Notes: a model not told the origin generated them from the sequence alone. A DNA stretch of 64,000 nucleotides from Pseudomonas sp. BP8 (GCF_017875955.1 NZ_JAGINK010000001.1:811001-875000), one strand, 5' to 3'. Counted from the stretch's first letter, positions 29,085 to 38,495 are shown. A program made the numbers and translations.

Positions 29085-30432
29085 GAGCGGACTCCTCGGG
29101 CAGTACATGGGCAACGCTCAGGCGTTCGCGGGTGAAGTAGGTGCGGGCGGCGTCCTGGATGTCCTGCGGAGTTACGCGCTTGAGTTCGTCCAGCTCGCTG
29201 TCGATCAGCTTCCAGGACAGGCCGACAGTTTCCAGCTGGCCGATGGTGGTGGCCTGGCTGCTGATGGAGTCGCGGTCATACACCAGCCCGGCAATGACCT
29301 GGGCACGCACGCGCTCAAGCTCTTCAGCGGTGGGCGGGGTAGTCTTGAGTTCGTCGAGCAACTGCCAGATGCCTTTTTCGACATCGGCCAGGGTCTTCTG
29401 CTTCTGCACGTTCGGCGTCGCCGAGATGAGGAACAGGCTGTCGCCGCGGGTAAAGGCGTCGTAACCGGACGAGGCGCCGGCCACCAGCTCCTGGCCGCGC
29501 TCCAGGCGTGCCGGCATGCGCGCGCTGTAACCGCCGTCGAGCAGGGCCGAGATCAGGCGCAGGGCGTGCACTGTGCGTGGGTCCTTGGCAGTGGCCAGGC
29601 CTGGCACGTTGAAGCCGTAGATCAGGGTGGGCAATTGGCTGCGCACGTGCAGGGTGAGCTGGCGCTGGCCGGGTTCGGCGAGCTCCAGCGGCAGCTTGGA
29701 CGGCGGCACGCTGCGCTTGGGGATGGCGCCAAAGTACTTCTGGGCCAGGCCCTTGACCTCGTCGACGGTGACGTCACCGACCACCACCAGGGTGGCGTTG
29801 TTCGGGGCGTACCACGACTCGTACCAATGGCGCAGTTCCTCGACCTTCATCCGCTCGAGGTCGGCCATCCAGCCGATGGTCGGCGTGTGGTAGCCGCTGG
29901 CCGGGTAGGCCATGGCGCGGAACAGCTCGAGCGCCTTGGCGTTGGGCTTATCGTCGGTGCGCAGGCGGCGCTCCTCTTTGATTACCTCGATCTCGCGGCT
30001 GAATTCGTCGGCCGGCAGGCGCAGGCTGGCCAGGCGATCGGCTTCAAGCTCGAACGCGACCGGCAGGCGATCACGCGCCAGAACCTGGTAATACGCGGTG
30101 TAGTCATCACTGGTGAAGGCGTTTTCTTCAGCACCGAGATCACGCAGGATCCGCGATGCTTCGCCAGGGCCGAGTTTGGCGCTGCCTTTGAACATCATAT
30201 GCTCGAGGGCATGCGAGAGGCCGGTCTGGCCCGGGGTTTCGTAGCTGGAGCCGACCTTGTACCAGATCTGCGAGACCACCACCGGCGCGCGATGGTCTTC
30301 GCGCACGACCACTTTGAGGCCGTTATCGAGGATGAACTCGTGGGTAGGTTGCGGATCGGCGGCGAAGGCTGCCAGTGGCAGGCAGAGCGTGCTGAGCAAC
30401 AGGCCAGCGGCGCGGCGGGCTAGAGCATTCAT
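29077..30432 (-). CDS. M16 zinc peptidase, exported catalytic subunit (second pair)
   Basis: A 451-residue precursor with a signal peptide (LARRAAGLLLSTLCLPLAAFA, cleaved before ADPQP). The zinc motif is HALEH within GLSHALEHMMFKG, at about residue 79. The later glutamate ligand probably lies in the helix NAKALELFRAM. ATG 30432 is chosen because it gives a compact signal peptide; earlier in-frame codons run into the ftsY promoter region. It is divergent from ftsY. The exported pair probably works as a periplasmic heterodimer on peptides of unknown identity. Confidence 0.87.
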   Translation of the reverse strand: MNALARRAAGLLLSTLCLPLAAFAADPQPTHEFILDNGLKVVVREDHRAPVVVSQIWYKVGSSYETPGQTGLSHALEHMMFKGSAKLGPGEASRILRDLGAEENAFTSDDYTAYYQVLARDRLPVAFELEADRLASLRLPADEFSREIEVIKEERRLRTDDKPNAKALELFRAMAYPASGYHTPTIGWMADLERMKVEELRHWYESWYAPNNATLVVVGDVTVDEVKGLAQKYFGAIPKRSVPPSKLPLELAEPGQRQLTLHVRSQLPTLIYGFNVPGLATAKDPRTVHALRLISALLDGGYSARMPARLERGQELVAGASSGYDAFTRGDSLFLISATPNVQKQKTLADVEKGIWQLLDELKTTPPTAEELERVRAQVIAGLVYDRDSISSQATTIGQLETVGLSWKLIDSELDELKRVTPQDIQDAARTYFTRERLSVAHVLPEESAHE

Positions 30433-30665
30433 ACGTTGATTAACCTGTACGGCGGCCCGCTTCGGTTTAGCGTCGGCGGGCCAGGAGGTGCTAGGATACT
30501 GATCCGGTTGCCTGGCGACCATGCCTGTCGCCGTTCTGGCCCGCAGGACCCTACGACAAAACGTTACGCATGAACCAGCCGGATTCAAGATAGTCTGTTC
30601 TGCGTGATAGAGAATTCCAGATGCGCCGCTAATGGCTCATCGCTACCCTGAGATAGCCGTCTTCC

Positions 30666-32258
30666 ATGTTTGGTTCCAACGACGACAAAAAAGCGCCGGC
30701 CGAGGCTGGCGAGAAGAAAGGCCTGTTCGGCTGGTTCCGCAAGAAACCGCAGCAACCTGTCGCCGAACAGCCATCAACGCCTGAGCCCCAGGCTGCCGAG
30801 CCTTTGGCCGCGCAGGACGCCGTCGAGCAGCCGGCTCCGGTTGCCGAGGCGCCTCGCCCTGAGCCTGAGCCTGAGCCTGTTGTTCAAGCGCCACAGCCTG
30901 CGCCGCAGCCGGTCGTACCCGCGCCGCAACCCGTGCCAGAGCCTGTGGTACTGGCGCCGACGCCTGAGCCCGTGATCTCACCGGTCGAACCCGCACCGGT
31001 TCAGGCCTTCGAGGTGCCGGTCATTGCAGAGCCGCCGCCGATTCCGCTGGCAGTGGACCTGCCTGCGACGACGCCCGAGCCTGTGCCCGCAGTTGCCGAA
31101 ATTGAGCCCCTCGTAACGCCACAGGTCAGCAGCCTGGTACTGCCCGTGGCCGAAGAGCCTGTTGCGCTGGTCCCTGACCTGGAGCCCAAGTCGCCTCCGG
31201 TCATCCCTGAGCGCACGGATTCCGAGCCTGTTGCCCCCGAGCCTGTAGCCCCTGTGCCCGTGGCGGCAGAAATCGCAACGGTCGAGCCTGAGCCCGCCCC
31301 GGCAAGCGCGCTCGCCGAGCAGTCCAAGCCCGGCTTCTTTGCCCGCCTCAAGCAAGGCCTGTCGAAGACCAGCGCCAGCATCGGCGAGGGCATGGCCAGC
31401 CTGTTCCTGGGCAAGAAGGTCATCGACGATGACTTGCTCGACGAGATCGAAACCCGTCTGCTGACCGCCGACGTCGGCGTCGAGGCCACCTCGGCCATCG
31501 TCCAGAACCTGACCCAGAAGGTCGCTCGCAAGCAGTTGGCCGATGCCGACGCGCTGTACAAGTCGCTGCAGGAAGAGCTGGCCGCGCTGCTGCGCCCGGT
31601 CGAGCAGCCGCTGAAGATCGACGCGAAGAACAAGCCCTACGTGATCCTCGTGGTCGGTGTGAACGGCGCCGGCAAGACCACCACCATCGGCAAGCTGGCC
31701 AAGAAGCTCCAGCTCGATGGCAAGAAGGTCATGCTGGCTGCGGGCGACACCTTCCGCGCCGCGGCGGTCGAGCAACTGCAGGTCTGGGGCGAACGCAACC
31801 AGATCCCGGTCATCGCCCAGCACACCGGCGCCGACTCGGCCTCGGTCATCTTCGATGCCGTGCAAGCTGCCAAGGCCCGTGGCGCCGACGTGCTGATCGC
31901 CGACACCGCCGGCCGCCTGCACACCAAAGACAACCTGATGGAAGAGCTGAAAAAGGTCCGCCGGGTGATCGCCAAGCTCGATGCCGACGCGCCGCACGAA
32001 GTGCTGCTGGTGCTCGACGCCGGTACCGGGCAGAACGCCATCAGCCAGGCCAAGTACTTCCACCAGAGCGTCGAGCTTACCGGCCTGGCCCTGACCAAGC
32101 TGGACGGCACCGCCAAAGGTGGGGTGATCTTCGCTCTGGCCAAGCAGTTCAAGCTGCCGATCCGCTTCATTGGTGTCGGTGAAGGCATTGATGACCTGCG
32201 CACCTTCGAGGCCGAGCCTTTCGTCAAAGCCCTGTTTGCCGAGCGGGACCCTTCATGA
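30666..32258 (+). CDS. ftsY: Signal recognition particle receptor
   Basis: Docks SRP-ribosome complexes at the inner membrane and, with Ffh, delivers membrane proteins to SecYEG. At 530 residues the N-terminal A domain is long and rich in Pro, Glu, Val and Ala (about residues 15-215, with Glu-Pro runs). The NG GTPase domain follows, with GVNGAGKTTTIGKLA (G1), DTAGRLHTKDNL (G3) and TKLDGTAKGG (G4). MFGSNDDKKAP opens the protein. It heads the ftsY-ftsE-ftsX cluster, its TGA overlapping the ftsE ATG by 4 nt. Confidence 0.96.
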   Translation: MFGSNDDKKAPAEAGEKKGLFGWFRKKPQQPVAEQPSTPEPQAAEPLAAQDAVEQPAPVAEAPRPEPEPEPVVQAPQPAPQPVVPAPQPVPEPVVLAPTPEPVISPVEPAPVQAFEVPVIAEPPPIPLAVDLPATTPEPVPAVAEIEPLVTPQVSSLVLPVAEEPVALVPDLEPKSPPVIPERTDSEPVAPEPVAPVPVAAEIATVEPEPAPASALAEQSKPGFFARLKQGLSKTSASIGEGMASLFLGKKVIDDDLLDEIETRLLTADVGVEATSAIVQNLTQKVARKQLADADALYKSLQEELAALLRPVEQPLKIDAKNKPYVILVVGVNGAGKTTTIGKLAKKLQLDGKKVMLAAGDTFRAAAVEQLQVWGERNQIPVIAQHTGADSASVIFDAVQAAKARGADVLIADTAGRLHTKDNLMEELKKVRRVIAKLDADAPHEVLLVLDAGTGQNAISQAKYFHQSVELTGLALTKLDGTAKGGVIFALAKQFKLPIRFIGVGEGIDDLRTFEAEPFVKALFAERDPS

Positions 32259-32926
32259 TTCGATTCGAACAGGTTGCCAAGCGCTACCCTAATGGCCATG
32301 TCGGCCTGCATGAGTTGAGTTTCCGCGCTCGCCGCGGCGAGTTCCTGTTCGTAACCGGTCACTCCGGCGCTGGCAAGAGCACCTTGTTGCGCCTGTTGCT
32401 GGCCATGGAGCGCCCGACCAGTGGCAAGCTGCTGCTGGCCGGGCAGGACCTGGGTCAGATCAGCAACGCGCAGATTCCGTTCTTGCGCCGGCAGATCGGC
32501 GTGGTGTTCCAGAATCACCAGTTGCTGTTCGACCGGACGGTGTTCAACAACATCGCCCTGCCGTTGCAGATCCTTGGGCTGTCCAAGGCGGAAATCGCCA
32601 AACGGGTCGATTCGGCGCTGGAGCGTGTGGCCCTCAGCGACAAGGGTGAGTTGTACCCGGCTGACCTGTCCACTGGTCAGCAGCAGCGGGTCGGTATCGC
32701 CCGCGCCATCGTCCACCAGCCGGCCTTGCTGCTGGCCGACGAACCTACCGGTAACCTCGATCCACGCCTCGCGGCGGAGATCATGGGGGTATTCGAGGAC
32801 ATCAATCGCCTGGGCACCACGGTGCTGATCGCCAGCCACGACCTCGCGCTGATCGCACGCATGCGTCACCGCATGCTGACCCTGCAACGTGGCCGCCTGA
32901 TCGGCGATGGGGAGGCCGGACAATGA
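32255..32926 (+). CDS. ftsE: Cell division ABC-type ATPase FtsE
   Basis: The 223-residue ATPase of the FtsEX complex, which links the Z-ring to periplasmic amidase activation. Walker A is GHSGAGKSTLL, the signature is LSTGQQQRVGIARAI and Walker B is LLLADEPTGNLD. The opening MIRFEQVAKRYPNG is typical. It is joined to ftsY and ftsX by 4-nt ATGA overlaps on both sides. Confidence 0.97.
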   Translation: MIRFEQVAKRYPNGHVGLHELSFRARRGEFLFVTGHSGAGKSTLLRLLLAMERPTSGKLLLAGQDLGQISNAQIPFLRRQIGVVFQNHQLLFDRTVFNNIALPLQILGLSKAEIAKRVDSALERVALSDKGELYPADLSTGQQQRVGIARAIVHQPALLLADEPTGNLDPRLAAEIMGVFEDINRLGTTVLIASHDLALIARMRHRMLTLQRGRLIGDGEAGQ

Positions 32927-33948
32927 GCTCTGCACGCACACCCAAGGTTTCCGAGCGCGTGGCGCCCAAGCCCGCCGATCCGCAGCCGGGCAAAAAACGC
33001 GGCGGCCACGATGACGATGGTCCGGATTTCCGCACCCTGCTCAACGCCTGGCTGGAAAGCCACCGTGCCAGCCTGGCCGACAGCCTGCGCCGATTGGCCA
33101 AGCAACCGATCGGCAGCTTTTTCACCTGCATGGTGATGGCCGTCGCCCTGAGCATGCCCATGGGCTTGTCGTTGCTGCTGAAGAATGTCGAGCAACTGGG
33201 TGGCTCCTGGCAGCGCGCCGCACAGATCTCGCTGTACCTGCAACTCGACACGGGCGGCAAGGAAGGCGAGGCCCTGCGCGAAGAAATCAAAGCCATGCCG
33301 GGCGTCGCCGATGCCCAGTACGTCAGCCGCGAGCAGGCGCTGGAAGAGTTCCAGCAGCAGTCCGGCTTGGGCGAGGCCCTGCGCGAGCTGCCGGATAATC
33401 CCCTGCCGGGTGTGGTCGTGGTGACGCCGAGCGAGGTCGACAAGCCTGCCCTGGAGGCCCTCCGTCAGCGTCTGGCTGAGCTGCCACGGGTCGAAGTGGC
33501 CCAGTTGGACCTGGTCTGGGTCGAGCGCCTGGCGGCGATTCTCAAGCTGGGTGACCGGTTCGTCTTCGGCCTGGCGGTGATGCTTATTTCGGCCTTGCTC
33601 TTAGTAATTGGTAACACTATTCGTCTACATATCGAGAACCGCCGTGTCGAGATCGAAGTGATCAAGCTGGTAGGCGGTACCGACAGCTATGTACGCCGGC
33701 CATTTCTCTATATGGGCGCCCTGTACGGGCTGGGGGCTGGTCTGCTGGCCTGGGGCATCCTGGCGTTCGGCCTGAATTGGCTCAACGACGCGGTGGTCGG
33801 GCTTTCCGGGCTGTATGGGAGCAACTTTGCCCTGGCCGGGGTGCCGGCGTCCGATGGTCTGTCGCTCTTGATTGGTGCGGTGTTGTTAGGGTATATCGGT
33901 GCATGGATCGCGGTGGCTCGTCACTTGAATGAGCTGGCACCACGATAA
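32923..33948 (+). CDS. ftsX: Cell division protein FtsX
   Basis: The 341-residue membrane partner of FtsE. A long basic cytoplasmic N terminus (about 60 residues) precedes the first transmembrane helix (FTCMVMAVALSMPMGLSLLL). A periplasmic loop containing the amidase-activator-binding region follows to about residue 205, then three more helices. FVFGLAVMLISALLLVIGNTI is the second helix. The four-helix layout and position are standard. Confidence 0.95.
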   Translation: MSSARTPKVSERVAPKPADPQPGKKRGGHDDDGPDFRTLLNAWLESHRASLADSLRRLAKQPIGSFFTCMVMAVALSMPMGLSLLLKNVEQLGGSWQRAAQISLYLQLDTGGKEGEALREEIKAMPGVADAQYVSREQALEEFQQQSGLGEALRELPDNPLPGVVVVTPSEVDKPALEALRQRLAELPRVEVAQLDLVWVERLAAILKLGDRFVFGLAVMLISALLLVIGNTIRLHIENRRVEIEVIKLVGGTDSYVRRPFLYMGALYGLGAGLLAWGILAFGLNWLNDAVVGLSGLYGSNFALAGVPASDGLSLLIGAVLLGYIGAWIAVARHLNELAPR

Positions 33949-33985
33949 TGTTTTTGCGCCAGCATTGACTTTGATAGCGTTCTGG

Positions 33986-34012
33986 GAACTTGTTTCTTGG
34001 TTTCCGGTCAAT
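33986..34012 (+). promoter_or_regulatory. rpoH: Possible sigmaE/AlgU-type promoter of rpoH
   Basis: GAACTT at 33986-33991 is followed after exactly 16 bases by TCAAT, close to the GAACTT-N16-TCTGA consensus of extracytoplasmic sigma factors. It lies about 50 bp upstream of the rpoH ATG. An AlgU-dependent rpoH promoter is known in P. aeruginosa, which makes the match meaningful. Other rpoH promoters are probably also present. Confidence 0.5.
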
Positions 34013-34060
34013 GTTGGCAGTGCCCACAAGGCACGAGTCCAGTGAGTCGGAGGTTCTTGA

Positions 34061-34915
34061 ATGACCACTTCGTTGCAACCTGCATATGCTTTGGTTCCCG
34101 GTGCAAACCTGGAAGCCTATGTGCACACGGTCAACAGCATTCCACTGCTGACGCCCGAGCAGGAGCGTGAACTGGCCGAGCGTCTCTTTTACGAGCAGGA
34201 TCTTGAGGCCGCTCGGCAAATGGTAATGGCCCACCTGCGTTTCGTCGTGCACATCGCGCGTAGCTACGCTGGCTACGGGCTGGCACAGGCCGACCTGATT
34301 CAGGAAGGCAACGTCGGCCTGATGAAGGCGGTAAAACGCTTCAACCCGGAAATGGGCGTACGCCTGGTGTCCTTTGCTGTGCATTGGATCAAGGCCGAGA
34401 TCCACGAATTCATCCTGCGCAACTGGCGCATCGTCAAGGTGGCTACCACCAAGGCCCAGCGCAAGCTGTTCTTCAACCTGCGCAGCCAGAAGAAACGTCT
34501 GGCCTGGCTGAACAACGACGAAGTGCACCGCGTGGCCGAAAGCCTCGGCGTCGAGCCGCGGGAAGTGCGCGAGATGGAAAGCCGCCTGAGCGGCCAGGAC
34601 ATGGCTTTTGACCCTGCTGCTGAAGCGGATGACGACAGTGCCTTCCAGTCGCCTGCGCATTACCTGGAAGATCACCGCTACGACCCGGCGATGCAGCTTG
34701 AGGATGCTGACTGGAGCGACAACTCCACGAGCAACCTGCACGAGGCCTTGAGCGGGTTGGACGATCGCAGCCGTGACATTCTCTATCAGCGCTGGCTGGC
34801 CGAAGAAAAGGCCACCCTGCATGAGCTGGCAGAGAAGTACAGCGTGTCGGCCGAGCGTATTCGTCAGTTGGAGAAGAACGCGATGAACAAGGTCAAGGCG
34901 CTGATTACTATCTGA
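34061..34915 (+). CDS. rpoH: Heat-shock sigma factor sigma32
   Basis: The 284-residue sigma factor that directs transcription of chaperone and protease genes. Region 2 is complete ([21 protein letters not shown] and [19 protein letters not shown]). The RpoH box QRKLFFNLR (about residue 130), diagnostic for the family, is present, as is region 4 ([20 protein letters not shown]). The ribosome-binding site CGGAGG lies 8 bases upstream. It follows ftsX by 112 bp with its own promoter signal and ends at a strong terminator. Confidence 0.97.
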   Translation: MTTSLQPAYALVPGANLEAYVHTVNSIPLLTPEQERELAERLFYEQDLEAARQMVMAHLRFVVHIARSYAGYGLAQADLIQEGNVGLMKAVKRFNPEMGVRLVSFAVHWIKAEIHEFILRNWRIVKVATTKAQRKLFFNLRSQKKRLAWLNNDEVHRVAESLGVEPREVREMESRLSGQDMAFDPAAEADDDSAFQSPAHYLEDHRYDPAMQLEDADWSDNSTSNLHEALSGLDDRSRDILYQRWLAEEKATLHELAEKYSVSAERIRQLEKNAMNKVKALITI

Positions 34916-34930
34916 TTGGCCGCCTGATCG

Positions 34931-34974
34931 TAAAAAAACCGCCTGTCCTTTACGGGGCAGGCGGTTTTTTGTTG
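34931..34974 (+). terminator. Rho-independent terminator of rpoH
   Basis: AACCGCCTG pairs with CAGGCGGTT across a 12-base loop and is followed by a T run. It begins about 15 bases after the rpoH stop codon. A-rich sequence on the other side makes it possibly bidirectional. Confidence 0.9.
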
Positions 34975-35020
34975 TTTGTGCTTCGCGGGCAGCGTGTGTA
35001 TGGCACCGGCTTTGCCGGTG

Positions 35021-35101
35021 TTCGCGGGGCAAGCCCGCTCCTACAGGGGATGCGCCGTCCTCAGAGAACCTGTAGGAGCGGGCTTGCCCCGCGAAGAGGC
35101 C
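35021..35101. repeat. REP pair
   Basis: Inverted REP arms at 35021-35047 and 35069-35101 lie between the convergent rpoH and mtgA genes. An additional small inverted repeat (ACCGGC/GCCGGT) precedes them. Confidence 0.9.
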
Positions 35102-35130
35102 GGTAACGCAAATACAAAGCCCAAACCCGC

Positions 35131-35841
35131 TCAAGGCGCGCGGGTGGCCTCCAGCTGCATCAGATAGCTGGTGCCGCCCAACTGGCTCATCTGCCGGCGG
35201 ATCCAACCTGCGCGGCTGGCCACGTAGGCGCTGGGGCGCCCCGCATTCCACTTCAGTGGGCTGGGCAACACCGCCGCCAATTGCGCTGCCTGCTGGCGTG
35301 AAAGGCGGCTGGCATCGACGCCGAAGTGATGCCGCGCCGCAGCCTGGGCGCCAAATACCCCAGGGCCCCATTCGACACTGTTCAAATACACTTCAAGGAT
35401 GCGCTCCTTCGACCAGAACAGCTCGATCAGCGCGGTAAACCAGGCCTCCAGCCCTTTACGGAACCAGCTGCGGCCAGACCACAGGAACAGATTCTTGGCC
35501 ACCTGCTGGGTCAGTGTGCTGGCACCACGAATATTGCCGCCGCGCTCGTTGTGGGCAAAGGCAGCCTGGATGGCCGGGATGTCAAAGCCCCAGTGACTGG
35601 CGAATTTCTGGTCTTCGCCGGCGATCACCGCCACCTTGAGGTCATCAGAGATCTGCTCCCACGGCTGCCAGTCGCGCTGCAGATCGATCGGCTCGCCACT
35701 GAACCACGACTGCACTTTGCGCTCGACCATCAGTGCGGTACCCGGTGGGGGTACCCAGCGCAGCACCAGTACCAGCACGATACTGCCAGCAGCAAACCAG
35801 AGCAGGGCGCGGACAGCGCGGCGGATAAAGAGTGACAGCAT
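35131..35841 (-). CDS. mtgA: Monofunctional biosynthetic peptidoglycan transglycosylase
   Basis: A 236-residue GT51 enzyme that polymerises lipid II into glycan strands. An N-terminal membrane anchor (ALLWFAAGSIVLVLVLRWV) precedes the catalytic domain. The first glutamate is in AGEDQKFASHWGFD, with RGASTLTQQVAKNLFL and KERILEVYLNSVEWG following. ATG 35841 gives the usual length. Divergent from the DUF423 gene; convergent with rpoH. Confidence 0.95.
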   Translation of the reverse strand: MLSLFIRRAVRALLWFAAGSIVLVLVLRWVPPPGTALMVERKVQSWFSGEPIDLQRDWQPWEQISDDLKVAVIAGEDQKFASHWGFDIPAIQAAFAHNERGGNIRGASTLTQQVAKNLFLWSGRSWFRKGLEAWFTALIELFWSKERILEVYLNSVEWGPGVFGAQAAARHHFGVDASRLSRQQAAQLAAVLPSPLKWNAGRPSAYVASRAGWIRRQMSQLGGTSYLMQLEATRAP

Positions 35842-35905
35842 GGCGATGGCTTGGCCGGACCGATGGAACGGGCCATTATACAGACCCCTTCCGAGGAGTC
35901 GTCCC

Positions 35906-36277
35906 ATGCTTCGCAGCTTCCTGATGCTTGCCGCATTTTTTGCATTCACCGGTGTGGCGCTGGGTGCTTTTGCCGCCCATGGCCTGAAAAACCGCCTCAG
36001 CGCCGAGTACCTGGCGATCTTCCATACCGGTGTGACCTATCAGCTGGTGCACGCCTTGGCGCTCTTTGGCGTGGCCCTGCTCGCGGCTCACCTGCCCGGG
36101 CGCCTGATTGGCTGGGCCGGTGGTCTGTTCGCGGTGGGCATCGTGTTGTTCTCCGGTAGCCTGTACCTGCTGACCCTGAGCGGCATAAGCAAGCTGGGTA
36201 TCATCACCCCGATTGGCGGCCTGTGCTTCCTCGCCGGCTGGCTGTGCCTGTTCCTCGCCGCGTGGCGGCTGGGCTGA
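35906..36277 (+). CDS. DUF423 small membrane protein
   Basis: A 123-residue inner-membrane protein with four hydrophobic helices. GAFAAHGLKNRLS near residue 20 and the periodic YQLVHALALFGVALL and GSLYLLTLSGI segments are family hallmarks (YwdK/DUF423). AGGAG lies upstream of ATG 35906. The function is not known. It may be cotranscribed with thiS, but a promoter is visible in between. Confidence 0.88.
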   Translation: MLRSFLMLAAFFAFTGVALGAFAAHGLKNRLSAEYLAIFHTGVTYQLVHALALFGVALLAAHLPGRLIGWAGGLFAVGIVLFSGSLYLLTLSGISKLGIITPIGGLCFLAGWLCLFLAAWRLG

Positions 36278-36317
36278 CCGGGCAGTCCACAATCGCGACT
36301 AATGGCGCCTGTCGCCC

Positions 36318-36347
36318 TTGGGTTCAAGCGTGGATCGGGGCTAGAAT
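36318..36347 (+). promoter_or_regulatory. Possible sigma70 promoter of thiS-thiG-trmB
   Basis: TTGGGT and TAGAAT are separated by 18 bases, with the -10 box 33 bp before the thiS ATG. No TPP-riboswitch signature is seen in the short leader. Confidence 0.4.
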
Positions 36348-36380
36348 GCGGGCCCCCAAAGAACAACGGTGGCCGTGCGC

Positions 36381-36581
36381 ATGCGCATTCAATTGAACGG
36401 TGAACCTTACGAAGTGCCCGCGGGCGAGAGCGTCGCAGCCTTGCTGGGTCGGCTGGAGCTGACCGGTCGCCGGGTGGCGGTGGAACTCAACCTGGACATC
36501 GTGCCGCGTAGCCAGCACGAGACGACCGCGCTGAACGAAGGCGACCAGGTCGAAGTGGTCCATGCCATCGGTGGCGGTTGA
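36381..36581 (+). CDS. thiS: Sulphur carrier protein ThiS
   Basis: A 66-residue ubiquitin-like protein whose C-terminal Gly-Gly is thiocarboxylated to donate sulphur for the thiazole ring of thiamine. The protein ends AIGGG, so the required Gly-Gly terminus is intact. ATG 36381 is chosen over GTG 36369 to match the family length. thiG follows 51 bp later. Confidence 0.94.
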   Translation: MRIQLNGEPYEVPAGESVAALLGRLELTGRRVAVELNLDIVPRSQHETTALNEGDQVEVVHAIGGG

Positions 36582-36632
36582 GCCGCTTCGATTCACCCTG
36601 CAAGTCCCGCAACCTTTTCCAGAGGAACAACG

Positions 36633-37427
36633 ATGAGCAACGTTCGTAGCGACAAGCCCTTCATCCTGGCCGGGCGCACTTTCCAGTCGCGCCTGCTGGT
36701 CGGCACTGGCAAGTACCGTGACATGGAAGAAACCCGCCTGGCCATCGAGGCTTCGGGTGCAGAGATCGTCACTGTCGCCGTGCGCCGGACCAACCTTGGC
36801 CAGAACCCGGGCGAGCCGAACCTGCTCGACGTGCTGCCACCTGACCGTTACACCATCCTGCCGAACACCGCAGGCTGTTACGACGCCATCGAAGCGGTGC
36901 GTACCTGCCGCCTGGCGCGCGAGCTGCTGGATGGCCACAACCTGGTCAAGCTGGAAGTCCTGGCCGACCAGAAAACCTTGTTCCCCAACGTGATCGAGAC
37001 CCTCAAGGCCGCCGAAGTGCTGGTCAAGGACGGTTTCGACGTGATGGTCTACACCAGTGATGACCCGATCATCGCCCGTCAGCTGGCGGAAATCGGCTGC
37101 ATCGCGGTCATGCCGCTGGCTGGCCTGATTGGTACCGGCCTGGGTATCTGCAACCCGTACAACCTGCAAATCATCCTGGAAGAATCCAAGGTGCCGGTGC
37201 TGGTCGATGCCGGCGTGGGGACTGCCTCCGACGCCACCATTGCCATGGAAATGGGCTGCGAGGCGGTGCTGATGAACTCGGCCATCGCCCACGCCCAGCA
37301 GCCAGTCCTGATGGCCGAGGCCATGAAGCACGCCATTGTTGCTGGTCGCATGGCCTACCTGGCCGGCCGCATGCCGAAAAAACTCTATGCCAGCGCCTCG
37401 TCGCCGCTGGATGGTCTGATCAAGTAA
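36633..37427 (+). CDS. thiG: Thiazole synthase
   Basis: Condenses deoxyxylulose phosphate, dehydroglycine and the ThiS thiocarboxylate into the thiamine thiazole. The 264-residue TIM barrel shows [29 protein letters not shown] and [15 protein letters not shown]; the Schiff-base lysine is expected in the KLEVL segment. AGAGGAACAACG precedes the ATG. Confidence 0.97.
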   Translation: MSNVRSDKPFILAGRTFQSRLLVGTGKYRDMEETRLAIEASGAEIVTVAVRRTNLGQNPGEPNLLDVLPPDRYTILPNTAGCYDAIEAVRTCRLARELLDGHNLVKLEVLADQKTLFPNVIETLKAAEVLVKDGFDVMVYTSDDPIIARQLAEIGCIAVMPLAGLIGTGLGICNPYNLQIILEESKVPVLVDAGVGTASDATIAMEMGCEAVLMNSAIAHAQQPVLMAEAMKHAIVAGRMAYLAGRMPKKLYASASSPLDGLIK

Positions 37428-37436
37428 GAGCCCCTG

Positions 37437-38159
37437 ATGACTGAATCGCAAGATACGCCGATCACCCCTGACGGCGAAGAGCGCCCGCATCGCCGCATCA
37501 AGAGTTTCGTGATGCGCGCCGGACGCATGACCGAAGGCCAGCAGCGCGGCCTGGACCAGGGCGCGCCCCTGTTCGTCCTGCCCCTGGCGGACAGCCCGGT
37601 CGATTATGACCAGGTATTCGGCCGTTCGGCGCCACGTACCCTGGAGATCGGTTTTGGCATGGGCCACTCCCTGCTGGAGATGGCCGCTGCTGCGCCTGAG
37701 CAAGACTTCATTGGTGTCGAAGTGCACCGCCCGGGTGTTGGCGCGCTGCTCAATGGCGTGCTCACTCAGGAGCTGAAGAACCTGCGCGTGTACGACTGCG
37801 ACGCGATCGAAGTGCTCAACCGTTGCGTGGCCGATAACAGCCTCGACCGGTTGATGCTGTTCTTCCCTGATCCGTGGCACAAGGCGCGTCACCACAAGCG
37901 CCGGATCGTCCAGCTGGAGTTCGCCGAACTGGTCCGCCGCAAGCTCAAGCCGGGCGGTGTATTCCACATGGCGACCGATTGGGAACCGTATGCCGAATAC
38001 ATGCTGGAAGTGATGAACGCAGCGCCGGGTTATCGCAACCAGGCGGCGGATGGCGCCTACGTGCCGCGTCCGCAAGAGCGCCCGATCACCAAGTTCGAAC
38101 GCCGCGGCGAGCGACTGGGGCATGGGGTGTGGGATCTGAAGTTCGAAAAGCTGGATTGA
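37437..38159 (+). CDS. trmB: tRNA m7G46 methyltransferase
   Basis: A 240-residue SAM-dependent enzyme modifying G46 in the variable loop of t[21 protein letters not shown] is the N-terminal signature, [14 protein letters not shown] binds SAM, and [17 protein letters not shown] is the catalytic core. It is 9 bp after thiG and probably in the same transcript, which ends at a strong terminator. Confidence 0.97.
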   Translation: MTESQDTPITPDGEERPHRRIKSFVMRAGRMTEGQQRGLDQGAPLFVLPLADSPVDYDQVFGRSAPRTLEIGFGMGHSLLEMAAAAPEQDFIGVEVHRPGVGALLNGVLTQELKNLRVYDCDAIEVLNRCVADNSLDRLMLFFPDPWHKARHHKRRIVQLEFAELVRRKLKPGGVFHMATDWEPYAEYMLEVMNAAPGYRNQAADGAYVPRPQERPITKFERRGERLGHGVWDLKFEKLD

Positions 38160-38210
38160 TCGTCGGGCTGCCCGCCAGCCCTTGCGATGTCAGCGCCTGC
38201 TAACCCGCAG

Positions 38211-38248
38211 GCAAAAAAAACCGCCCTGAGAAGGGCGGTTTTTTTTGT
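38211..38248 (+). terminator. Rho-independent terminator after trmB
   Basis: ACCGCCCT and AGGGCGGT form an 8-bp stem with a GAGA loop and eight T residues on the plus strand. Matching A's on the other side make it potentially bidirectional. Confidence 0.93.
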
Positions 38249-38249
38249 T

Positions 38250-38495
38250 GCAGTGACGGCTTGAGAGTCCATCATTGCGGATGCTTCACTTCACTGGATC
38301 TCGATCACGTAATCGATGATAGGTAGCTGTCTGGAGGGAGTCAATCACCTCAACATATCCTGCATCAGTAAACCTGAGTTGAAGTGATCTGTGCCGGGTA
38401 TGATCACTTCACTCTCATGTGGTTGTATTCAATGAAGGGGTTGGGAAGGCGGCGTGATCACTTCGACGACTCCCATTAGGGGCTAGTCGGGTGAG
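38250..38495. other. Motif-rich intergenic region with GATCACTTC palindromes
   Basis: No protein gene fits here. GAAGTGATC at 38381-38389 and GATCACTTC at 38402-38410 form a 10-bp inverted repeat with a 12-base loop. A third exact GATCACTTC lies at 38457-38465, and a partial CTTCACTTCACTGGATC at 38284. With the plus-strand terminator at its right end, the region could encode a small RNA or be a regulator's binding array. Confidence 0.45.

Noticed and set aside
36278..36380. TPP riboswitch before thiS
   Set aside because: The 100-bp gap lacks the conserved CTGAGA and related thi-box elements; a plain promoter is visible instead.
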